Shown piece by piece: positions 1 to 5,996 of a stretch of DNA of 10,654 nt (positions within the stretch are counted from its first letter, which is position 1; every line of letters begins with the position of its first letter). The notes under the pieces were generated by a model. That model was not told the DNA's origin, did no database searches, and saw only the letters and a list, made by a program, of their open reading frames with translations. The stretch lies in the NCBI GenBank assembly GCA_001310715.1, contig BAXV01000100.1, forward strand, positions 1 to 10,654, in the 5' to 3' direction. The stretch is from Pseudovibrio sp. JCM 19062. Lineage in GTDB: Bacteria; Pseudomonadota; Alphaproteobacteria; Rhizobiales; Stappiaceae. A program made the translations under genes and the position numbers.

Positions 1-158
1 GCGTTGACCACAATCGGGTGGCGTGGTGGCAGCCAGCTGGAAAGGACCAGCTTGGTTTCAGCGTAGGCAGCACTTGCAAAAGCAGATGGTGCGAGCATGG
101 CAGCTGTTGCCATTCCAAACAGTGTACGGCGGGCAATTTTTGTCTTTAAAAATTCCAT
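1..158 (-). CDS. TRAP transporter solute-binding protein (DctP-type), 5' part only
   Basis: Periplasmic substrate receptor of a TRAP secondary transporter, which would hand a small organic acid to DctQM-type membrane subunits; only the first 52 codons are inside the window. The protein begins MEFLKTKIARRTLFGMATAA, followed by an alanine-rich stretch ending in AYA and then ETKLVLSSWLPPRHPIVVNA. The mature start, a beta strand followed by SWLPPxHP, is characteristic of DctP receptors. The signal peptide has an Arg-Arg pair (ARRTLF), so Tat export is possible. The ATG at 158 is preceded by a good Shine-Dalgarno (AGAGGAAG, about 3 bases upstream). It lies 98 bases after the VOC gene on the same strand, and a terminator-like hairpin takes up much of that gap. 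This suggests it is the next unit of the aromatic operon and imports its substrate. The substrate cannot be read from the sequence. Confidence 0.8.
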   Translation of the reverse strand, partial: MEFLKTKIARRTLFGMATAAMLAPSAFASAAYAETKLVLSSWLPPRHPIVVN

Positions 159-180
159 GGCTTCCTCTTAAGATGCCATC

Positions 181-228
181 AAAAAAATATTGGGGTGGAG
201 AACGGGGACCTCCCAGTCCCCACTCTCC
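181..228 (-). terminator. Intrinsic terminator or attenuator after the VOC gene
   Basis: On the minus strand a hairpin is formed by GTCCCC/GGGGAC-type arms (204-209 with 216-221, loop 210-215). It is extended by GGAGA/TCTCC (197-201 with 224-228) across a symmetric two-base internal loop. The hairpin is followed by CACCCCAATATTTTTTTG, giving a 7-T tract at 181-187 after a short spacer. A smaller hairpin (CTGAT/ATCAG, 238-250) sits between the VOC stop codon and this one. The T-tract is about 10 bases from the stem, further than ideal, so termination may be partial. Confidence 0.6.
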
Positions 229-256
229 GGCAGTCAGCTGATAAAATCAGACGTTG

Positions 257-791
257 CTAAGTTCTTTTGCGTGTAGCCAGTCGGCGTGTTTTGGGGCTTT
301 TTTTGGTGCGGCTCCACTCTTCCAGCATTTCCCACTTCACAGAATCGAGACGCTTCAGTTTCTCTTCTTCGGCCGGGTCCGGACACGCCAGTTCGATGCG
401 GTGCCCGTTTGGATCGAAGAAGTAGATGGAGTGGAAGATGGAGTGATCGGTCACGCCCAGCACGTCGATGCCGTTTGCTTCCAACTGTTCTTTGAAACTG
501 ATGAGGGTGTCGCGGTCCTTTACCTTGAAGGCGATGTGCTGCACCCAGATCGGGGTGTTCTCATCACGGCCCATCTCCGGCTTGGTTGGCAGCTCAAAGA
601 ACGCCAGCACGTTGCCGTTGCCTGCATCAAGGAACAGGTGCATGTACGGATCAGGCTCATGGGTGGACGGAACCTTGTCTTCCGCGATGGCCAGAACGAA
701 GTCCATGTTCAGGTTCTTGGTGTACCATTCAACGGTTTCTTTTGCGTCCTTGCAGCGGTACGCAACGTGGTGAATTTGCTCAATTTTTCAT
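257..791 (-). CDS. VOC/glyoxalase-fold metalloenzyme (frameshift near its start)
   Basis: Vicinal-oxygen-chelate family protein, 177 aa after repair, built from two beta-alpha-beta3 modules. Repaired residues H8 (EQIHHVAY), E66 (AFFELP), H85 (VQHIAF) and E133 (GHRIELA) match the His-Glu-His-Glu metal set of glyoxalase I-like enzymes. The FFDPNGHRIEL motif is typical of the second module. The family includes glyoxalases, isomerases and extradiol dioxygenases, and the sequence alone does not decide between these. ATG 791 has GGGGGAGA upstream, but a run of five A (784-788 on the minus strand) puts codon 4 into a stop. With four A the frame reads MKIEQIHHVAYRC and continues to the end. Without repair the first in-frame ATG is 706, which would lose the first metal ligand. 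It lies 20 bases after the DUF2783 gene and ends the operon's enzyme block, so a role in the same aromatic pathway is likely. Confidence 0.8.
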
Positions 792-811
792 AGGAATCTC
801 CCCCGAGGCGA

Positions 812-1021
812 TCAAACCTCGCCTCCTCCTTGTGTTTTCGCAGCAAGATCCATTGCTTCGCGAAGAACGTTTGCATCCCCGATGTGGTTGGCAAGAATGA
901 GAACCAGCTTGGCGTTGAGCGCTTCGCTTTCCTCCTCCGTACGTCCTTCATGCAGCAGCAGAAGATCGTGATAAAATTCGTCCGGTTTGCTGATGTTTGC
1001 TTTGGTGTTCAGACGGCTCAT
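812..1021 (-). CDS. DUF2783 small protein
   Basis: Intact 69-aa protein starting MSRLNTKANISKPDEFYHDL, with the signature LNAKLVLILANHIGDxxVLREAM. I recognise this as the DUF2783 family of small proteins, which I recall as usually found beside FAD-dependent monooxygenases; the function is unknown. There is no signal peptide or membrane segment. It is predicted to be all-helical, and the middle is acidic (HEGRTEEESEALN). Its ATG overlaps the monooxygenase stop codon as ATGA (1018-1021), so translation is probably coupled and the two products made in a fixed ratio. That arrangement suggests an accessory subunit, chaperone or regulator of the monooxygenase (inference). It is one of the few genes here with no indel. 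An upstream in-frame ATG at 1057 lies inside the monooxygenase gene and was not chosen. Confidence 0.85.
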   Translation of the reverse strand: MSRLNTKANISKPDEFYHDLLLLHEGRTEEESEALNAKLVLILANHIGDANVLREAMDLAAKTQGGGEV

Positions 1022-2632
1022 TGTGCGGCCTCCTGCGCAAAAATGCCGGTTGCGCAATTCAGAGCGTGCGCAACCCGTGCCTCGTCATAGGTCTCCCAGC
1101 GTGCAGCCACGTGCTGGTCCGGCCGCATCAGATAAACTGCGGAAGATTTATCTCCCAGATACCGGTCCTTCATCTCCTCGTTCTCGCTCACCCGCAGCGC
1201 AGAGATGGTGATGCCGCCAACTTCAACCGTGTCCGGCACCTCGGCATTAATGGCGAGCAACTGAAATTTGTTGCCCAGCTGGTCGAGCAGCCAACCGTTT
1301 GTGGTTGGTGCATCCGCTGCCGGAGATCCCGGACGGGACCGCGACGGCATCCCAGCACAATCATCGCTGTTCAGCGAAGAGCCGTCGTAGGTGGCGGGAA
1401 CGGACAAGCGGCCAGAGTTCACCAGCGGACGTGCAAATTCCGTCACCTCGGCAAGATCCAGCACAGCATTGCGGAACACGCGCTGATAGCGGATTTCGGC
1501 GTGATGAAGTCCGTGGAGCGGGACGAATTCAGGATGTTCTCATCCGCAGCATAGATACGCTCTTCGTCATAGGTGTCCAGCAGGCTCATCGGTGCCTTAC
1601 CGTCCATCACCAGCTTCAGTTTCCAGATCAGATTGTCCGTGTCCTGAAGACCGGAGTTGGCACCACGGGCACCGAACGGGGATACCTGATGGGCGCTGTC
1701 ACCGGCAAAGATTACGCGGCCCTTGCGGAACTGTTCCATACGGCGGCACTGGAAGGTGTAGATAGAAACCCACTCAAGCTCGAAGTTCACATCCTTGCCC
1801 AGCATGCTTTCAGGCGTGGAATGACGTTCTCCGGCTTCTTCTCTTCTTCCTTGTCTACGTCCCAGCCAAGCTGAAGGTCGATGCGCCAGACATTATCCGG
1901 TTGCTTGTGAAGAAGCGCAGACTGGCCACGGTTGAAGGCGGATCGAACCAGAACCAGCGCTCAGTGGGGAAATCCGCTTCCATCACCACGTCGGCAATCA
2001 GGAAGTTGTCTTCAAAAACGCGGCCCACAAAATCCAACCCCAGCATGGAGCGGATTGGAGAGGCGGCACCGTCACAGGCGATCACCCAGTCGGCCTCAAC
2101 AGAGTAGTTGCCTTCCGGTGTTTCCAGCTCGACGGTCGCGAAGTCATCGGCCTGATCAACGCAGACAACCTTGTTGTTGCCACGGATCTCGATTGGCTTG
2201 CCTTGCGCTTGCAGTTCCTTGACGCGGTCAACCAGACACTCTTCAAAGTAATACTGTTGCAGGTTGATAAAGGCGGGGCGCTTGTGTCCATCTTCGGGCA
2301 ACAGGTCAAATTGATAAACCTGACGCTCGTCGAAAAAAACCTTGCCTACGTGCCACTGAACGCCTTTGTCGACAAACTGGTCACCGCAGCCAATACGGTC
2401 GAGAATTTCCAGCGGACGCTTTGCGTAACATACTGCTCTGGAGCCCCAGCTCACCTTGTCGTTGTCATCCACGACGACAACCTCAACACCCTGCATGGCC
2501 AGTTCAATTGCTGCGCAAGGCCAATCGGCCTGCTCCCACCACAACAACCTTATGGCGCACTGCCTTGTCCGCATCCTGATCCGGCGAGCGAACATAAGGA
2601 TAAAGCGGAACTTCGAAAATCTTTTTCGTCAT
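1018..2632 (-). CDS. Class A FAD-dependent aromatic monooxygenase, MhpA/phenol hydroxylase type (five frameshifts)
   Basis: NAD(P)H-dependent flavoprotein hydroxylase, 539 aa after repair. Motifs in order: FAD-binding GAGPIG (residues 33-38), which is damaged by two lost C; DG motif ACDGAASPIR (186-195); GD motif AGDSAHQVSPFGARGANSG (about 311-328); and a C-terminal thioredoxin-like domain with YLMRPDQHVAARWE (502-515). This is the 3-(3-hydroxyphenyl)propionate/phenol/pentachlorophenol hydroxylase branch, which hydroxylates phenols next to or opposite the existing OH. ATG 2632 has GGGAGG six bases upstream. Single-base losses near 1483, 1805, 1935, 2514 and 2528 split the frame, but the repaired frames join without a gap. 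With fumarylacetoacetase and maleylacetoacetate isomerase in the same locus, the product may be a homogentisate- or gentisate-type hydroquinone (inference). The exact substrate cannot be assigned. The stop overlaps the next gene by four bases. Confidence 0.88.
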
Positions 2633-2667
2633 ACGCTGCCTCCCAGCAAGTGTGATGCCTCACCCAG

Positions 2668-2724
2668 CATCCGGCAAAACATCAATCAACTTTGGAGTGC
2701 CGGATGGAGCTTGGTCCATCCGGC
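2668..2724 (-). repeat. Mutually exclusive inverted repeats (CATCCGGC arms)
   Basis: The stretch GCCGGATGGA (2699-2708) pairs perfectly with TCCATCCGGC (2715-2724) over a six-base loop. The overlapping TGCCGGATG (2698-2706) also pairs perfectly with CATCCGGCA (2668-2676). The two hairpins share one arm and cannot form together. They lie 36 bases or more upstream of the monooxygenase start. The arms resemble the core of enterobacterial REP elements, but only this one locus is seen here. Confidence 0.6.
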
Positions 2725-2730
2725 GCCCTG

Positions 2731-2765
2731 ACGCATATGGGGCGGCTTTCGCCTGCGTTTTTTTT
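2731..2765 (+). terminator. Terminator-like hairpin plus T8, plus-strand orientation
   Basis: ACGCA (2731-2735) with TGCGT (2754-2758) and GGCG (2741-2744) with CGCC (2750-2753) form a stem with a five-base bulge. It runs directly into eight T (2758-2765) on the plus strand. No plus-strand gene precedes it, so it could only stop antisense transcription entering the MBL gene. It may be just a structural part of the minus-strand leader. Confidence 0.3.
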
Positions 2766-2877
2766 AAGATTATTGGGTGCCTCTTGCCCGCGAGGAAAAC
2801 CCAAGTTTCATGATTGCCCGATTTCTCTCTTTTTAGCTCCCACCTCGATTTAGGTTGAGCTTCAAGCTCAATTCATT

Positions 2878-3826
2878 TTACCCCTGCAATGCTGCCCACA
2901 TTTCGCGGTCGCGTTCGGCTGTCCAGATACGGGGGGTATCAATGCCGCGAGCCTCGTCAAACGCGCGAGCGACATTGAACGGCAGACAATGTTCGTAGAT
3001 GGCGTAGTCTGCGAATTTTGGATCGCATTCTGCGCGCACTGCGTCCCATGCTTCTTTCAGCGTGCCGCCTCGTACTGCCACGCGGGCGGCTGGTTTATAG
3101 GTGCTCTCAACAAAGTCGCGGGTGTTCTCAATCGCTTTGTTGACCATCTCCTGACCCACAAGCGCATCCCCGCGCCCGGTGCAATTGCATCTGGAGCGAA
3201 GGCCTTGATCGCGTCAAGCGTGTTGCCCCAGTCCTTGAAGTGACCGTCACCGCAGTAACAAGCGGAGTGGTACTCCACGATGTCACCGGTAAACATAACG
3301 CCTTCATCGGGCACCCATGCAACAATGTCGCCCGCGGTGTGCGCGCGGCCCAGATGCATCAGCTCAACCTTGCGCTTGCCCATGTTGATGGTCATGCGGT
3401 CCTTGAAGGTCATGGTTGGCCATGTGAGACCGGGAATGGAATCGGCTGCATCAAACAAACGCGGGAAGCGGCCAAACTCGGAGTCCCAGTCTTCCTGACC
3501 GCGCTCATAGATCATGCCCTCACAGGTTTCAGAGGCAATGATCTCAGAAGCACCATAACCGGATGCGCCCAGCACACGCACGGCGTGGTAGTGGGACAGG
3601 GTCACGTATTTGATCGGCTTGTCGGTGACTTCTCGGATTTTATCAACCACAAGCTGAGCCATGACAGGGGTTGCCTGCGCATCAACCACCATGACACTGT
3701 CATCGCCAATAATAACACCGGTGTTGGATCGCCTTCCGCGGTGAATGCGTAAAGATCGCGGCCCACCTCGGTGAAGGAGATCTTTTTGGCTTCCATATCG
3801 CCACTGGATGCAAATGCTTTCGCCAT
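2878..3826 (-). CDS. MBL-fold metallo-hydrolase-like protein with a degenerate metal site (two frameshifts)
   Basis: Metallo-beta-lactamase-fold protein, 316 aa after repair, with no signal peptide, so cytoplasmic. The usual HxHxDH is replaced by H79-Y-H81-A-V-R (in LSHYHAVRVLG). H163 (GRAHTAGD) and D182 (FTGDIVEY) are kept, but the usual GHG near the end of the core reads PG-x-G (217-220), where x cannot be His with a one-base repair. The first metal site is therefore intact, while the second lacks Asp, His and His. Other recognisable blocks are GQEDWDSEFGRFPRLF and YHSACYCGDGHF. ATG 3826 has TAGGAG upstream. One A is missing near 3724 (DPNTG repaired) and one C near 3173. It sits 15 bases after fumarylacetoacetase, so it is co-transcribed and probably acts on a pathway intermediate, ester, lactone or thioester; no reaction can be assigned. 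The family call is firm. Confidence 0.85.
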
Positions 3827-3841
3827 CGTTACTCTCCTAAC

Positions 3842-5107
3842 TTAACCTTTGAAATCTGGAGCTGGCAAAATCTTGCCGGTGCATTCGCCGAAGCCGATGC
3901 GGTAGCCATCGCCCTGCGCCCAACCGGTGAGCGTTAGCGTATCACCATCCTCGATGAAGGTCCGTGTTTCGCCCGTTTCCAGAGTGATTGGTTCCTTGCC
4001 GCCCCACGACATTTCCAGCAGAGAGCCGTACTCGGACTTGTCCGGACCGGAAATCGTGCCGGAGCCAAGCAGGTCGCCGGTGTTCATCTTACAACCGCTC
4101 ACCGCGTGGTGGGCCAGTTGCTGCGCGGCGGAGTAGTACATCTGCAGGTAATTAGTTTTGGCCAGCCTGGAGGCTTTGTCTGCCCCTTCCGGCTGCATGT
4201 AAACTTCCAGATCAATGTCGTAGAGCATTGGACCCGGCTCTTTGAGATACGGCAGCAACTCTTTTTCACGCGCTGGCGTGGAAGCGCGAAACGGCTCAAG
4301 GGCGGCCTTCGTGACAACCCATGCTGATGGATGTTGCAAAGGCTTTTGCCTGAAACGGACCAAGCGGCTGGTATTCCCATGCCTGAATATCGCGGGCGGA
4401 CCAGTCATTCAGGATCACGTAGCCGAAGATCATGTCGTCAGCTTCCTGCACGGTGATGGGCTGCCCCATTTCGCTCGGCAGGCCAACAACCGCGCCCATC
4501 TCCAGCTCGATGTCCAGACGGGCACAAGGCTTGAAGCTTGGCGCATCATCTGTCGGGGCTTTGACCTGTCCAACCGGACGCTTGATGTGAGTGCCGGATA
4601 CAATGACCGTTGACGCACGGCCATTGTATCCTATCGGGATGTGCAGCCAGTTCGGGGGAAGCGCATTTTCCGGGCCACGAAACATTGTGCCCACGTTAAA
4701 TGCGTGCTGCTTACCCGCATAAAAATCAGTGTATTCAGAAACCGCAAACGGCATGTACATCTGCACTGCGCTCATGGGCACCAGCGCTTTTCTCTGCAAG
4801 ATGTCATTGCCGGAGAGCGCTGGATCGCCGTCTTTGGCAAGCAGAGTTGTCAGCTGATCTCGTACGCTGTCCCAAGAGGCTTTGCCAAGCCCATGAAGTC
4901 GTTGAGGGCGGGCTTGTCGAAGACGGTGGTGGAGCCACCAGCATTGAGAAGACCGGCAGCCTCCAGCACCGCCATATCAACAACCATGTCGCCAATCGCA
5001 ACGCCACAGCGTGGCTCTTCACCGTTTTTGGCAAACACACCATAGGGAAGATTCTGGATTGGGAAATGGCAGTGCGGTGCATTCGCACTCTCGATCCAAC
5101 TCGTCAT
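3842..5107 (-). CDS. fahA: Fumarylacetoacetase (two frameshifts)
   Basis: Splits fumarylacetoacetate into fumarate and acetoacetate, the last step of the tyrosine/homogentisate route. The repaired length of about 422 aa is normal for the two-domain bacterial enzyme. The N-terminal SH3-like domain (about 1-110) begins MTSWIESANAPHCHFPIQNL. The catalytic domain keeps the family residues: D128 (EYTDFY), H135 (AGKQHAF), E201 and E203 (LDIELEMG), D235 (LNDWSARD) and K255 (GPFQAKAF), followed by SISPWVV. ATG 5107 has AAGGA six bases upstream and matches the usual N-terminus; the in-frame ATG at 5161 lacks a ribosome site. One G is missing near 4884. Near 4323 either two C are missing (SISPWVV restored) or one base is extra. 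First gene of the minus-strand operon, transcribed from the TTGACA promoter at 5181-5208 and divergent from marR. Confidence 0.93.
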
Positions 5108-5180
5108 AACACATCCTTGGCAATTGAAGATCACCCGCCGGCCTCCCGGACTCATGGTCATCTGGAATTTATCTAAACTC

Positions 5181-5208
5181 AGAATAGTTTCATCTGTAAC
5201 TTTGTCAA
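5181..5208 (-). promoter_or_regulatory. Promoter of the fahA operon
   Basis: On the minus strand a perfect TTGACA (5208-5203), a 16-bp spacer and TATTCT (5186-5181) form a sigma-70-like promoter. The expected start of transcription is near 5174, giving a leader of about 67 nt before the fahA ATG. The spacer holds the dyad described at 5185-5201, so a bound repressor would block RNA polymerase directly. Confidence 0.65.
5185..5201 (-). promoter_or_regulatory. Operator copy 1 (fahA promoter)
   Basis: On the minus strand the site reads AGTTACAGATGAAACTA. It matches the site in the marR promoter at 14 of 17 positions. The first 16 bases form an imperfect dyad (AGTTnCAn/nTGAAACT, 6 of 8 positions paired), the size and shape of a MarR-dimer site. 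The binding protein is inferred to be the adjacent MarR. Confidence 0.6.
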
Positions 5209-5329
5209 TAGAATTTTCCGCCGAAGCTGTATCCCTAAGCGTAAGGGAATGAAGTAAAATGCTGAGAAATGGCTTAAAATAGCTATTAATTCGACTTTGG
5301 GATATATGTCAGGTGTAGATGGTGCGCTC

Positions 5330-5357
5330 TTGACAGATAGTTGCAAATGATACTAAT
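5330..5357 (+). promoter_or_regulatory. Promoter of the marR-maiA operon
   Basis: A perfect TTGACA (5330-5335), 16 bp, then ACTAAT (5352-5357) form a plausible sigma-70-like promoter. Transcription should start near 5364, three bases before the GTG at 5367. This favours the later ATG at 5415 as the marR start. The spacer contains the second operator copy. Confidence 0.6.
5339..5355 (+). promoter_or_regulatory. Operator copy 2 (marR promoter)
   Basis: AGTTGCAAATGATACTA, the plus-strand counterpart of the fahA-promoter site, in the same place between the -35 and -10 boxes. The dyad is AGTTnCAn/nTGATACT. Having the same site inside both divergent promoters points to coordinated repression of the operon and autoregulation of marR. 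Confidence 0.6.
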
Positions 5358-5386
5358 AGGAAGAATGTGCCATTAAGCGAGCGCAA

Positions 5387-5403
5387 TAGTTTCATTTTAA
5401 ACC
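5387..5403 (+). promoter_or_regulatory. Operator-like copy 3 (marR leader)
   Basis: TAGTTTCATTTTAAACC agrees with the top-strand reading of copy 1 (TAGTTTCATCTGTAACT) at 13 of 17 positions, including nine in a row. It lies between the predicted transcription start and ATG 5415, so it could act as a downstream roadblock site. It is weaker in dyad symmetry (5 of 8) than copies 1 and 2. Confidence 0.45.
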
Positions 5404-5414
5404 AACGAGATGTG

Positions 5415-5918
5415 ATGATGGTGACTGCGAGTAGTGCGAAGGATCAAGAAGAATTCCAGCTTGGCTCGTTCTTCCCCTATAAGGTCCGGGTTTTCGGCAC
5501 TGCTGTTAGCACTGCGGTTTCAAGCGTTTATCGGGAACGGTATGGGCTGAGCGTTTCTGAATGGCGCACCATGTCCATTCTGGGCCACACACAGGCGCTG
5601 TCGGCTTCAGAGATTGTGGAACGCTCCAGCATGGACAAAGTGAATGTGAGTCGCGCCGTTCAGTCTCTGCGTAAGAAAGAGCTGTTGCGCCGCGATATCG
5701 ACGGAGAGGACCGCCGCAAATCCGTTCTGCGCCTCACTGAGAAGGGGCTCGCTGTCTTCAATGACGTGATTCCGTTGGTGCGCAATGTGGAAGCCGCATT
5801 GACCGAGAATCTGACCGCAGATGAAGAGGCGGTTCTTCTGTCACTAATGGAGAAGGTGCAAAAGAACGCAGAAGCGCTCATTGGGGACATGAGCGCTGAG
5901 GCTGGCAACGAAACATAA
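5415..5918 (+). CDS. MarR-family transcriptional regulator
   Basis: Intact 167-aa winged-helix regulator. The N-terminal dimerisation helices include FFPYKVRVFGTAVSTAVSSVY. They are followed by LSVSEWRTMSILG, the recognition helix region (ASEIVERSSMDKVNVSRAVQ), the wing DGEDRRKSVLRLTEKG (the conserved DxRxxxLxLTxxG), and a C-terminal dimerisation helix. It is divergent from fahA and co-directional with maleylacetoacetate isomerase, the typical position of an HmgR-like repressor of homogentisate catabolism. It probably binds the three dyads upstream and is released by an aromatic or ring-cleavage metabolite (inference). The start is uncertain: ATG 5415 or 5418 (weak GAGA upstream) fits the mapped promoter, while GTG 5367 is an in-frame alternative that adds 16 residues but would leave almost no leader. 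Confidence 0.88.
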   Translation: MMVTASSAKDQEEFQLGSFFPYKVRVFGTAVSTAVSSVYRERYGLSVSEWRTMSILGHTQALSASEIVERSSMDKVNVSRAVQSLRKKELLRRDIDGEDRRKSVLRLTEKGLAVFNDVIPLVRNVEAALTENLTADEEAVLLSLMEKVQKNAEALIGDMSAEAGNET

Positions 5919-5996
5919 AGGGACTTCTTTAGGACGGAAAATGGTCTTCGCAGAGCAGGACCAAAAGAGTTGAGCTTTGGGAGGGGCGTCAATACT

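Larger units (their letters stand above)
2633..2877 (-). promoter_or_regulatory. Structured 245-bp leader between the MBL and monooxygenase genes
   Basis: No convincing gene lies here. On the minus-strand transcript one meets, in order: a TTGAGCTT/AAGCTCAA palindrome (2855-2871) right after the MBL stop; an imperfect hairpin TTGGGT/ACCCAA plus CCTC/GAGG (2773-2804); eight A (2758-2765); a GC-rich stem (2731-2758); and a perfect 10-bp hairpin (2699-2708 with 2715-2724). The left arm of the last can instead pair with CATCCGGCA at 2668-2676. No clean -35/-10 pair for a separate monooxygenase promoter was found. The region may set the relative expression of the two operon halves by RNA structure, processing or partial termination. 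Confidence 0.45.

Noticed and set aside
254..793. 179-codon plus-strand open frame opposite the VOC gene
   Set aside because: Antisense shadow of a strongly family-like minus-strand protein; no ribosome site and no recognisable domain.
709..951. 80-codon minus-strand frame between the DUF2783 and VOC genes
   Set aside because: Out-of-frame overlap of two real genes, extended only because the A5 indel shifts the VOC start.
997..1554. 185-codon plus-strand open frame opposite the monooxygenase
   Set aside because: Antisense shadow; Cys/Arg-rich composition typical of frames opposite GC-rich coding sequence.
1018..2632. Reading the split monooxygenase pieces as separate genes or a true pseudogene
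   Set aside because: Pieces abut exactly, motifs are intact across all frames, and the same kind of C/G loss breaks unrelated genes throughout the window.
2203..2655. 150-codon plus-strand open frame opposite the monooxygenase N-terminus
   Set aside because: Runs opposite the FAD-binding domain and the gene's ribosome site; no independent support.
2668..2724. Enterobacterial-type REP/BIME element
   Set aside because: Arms share the GCCGGATG core, but there is only one locus and gene content is not enterobacterial; kept as a local structural element.
2770..2811. 13-codon leader-peptide frame (MKLGFSSRARGTQ) upstream of the monooxygenase
   Set aside because: No clear ribosome site and no run of regulatory codons; too short to separate from chance, although the nearby hairpins are noted.
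5108..5161. Upstream ATG at 5161 as fumarylacetoacetase start
   Set aside because: No ribosome site, lies about 13 nt from the predicted transcription start, and adds residues not expected at the family's N-terminus.
5232..5248. TCCCT/AGGGA inverted repeat in the divergent region as operator
   Set aside because: Only the five-base ends match and it does not recur; the AGTTnCA dyads are better placed and repeated.
5367..5414. GTG 5367 as the marR start
   Set aside because: It would be nearly leaderless from the mapped promoter, with only three bases between AGGAAG and the codon; kept as an alternative, not the main call.
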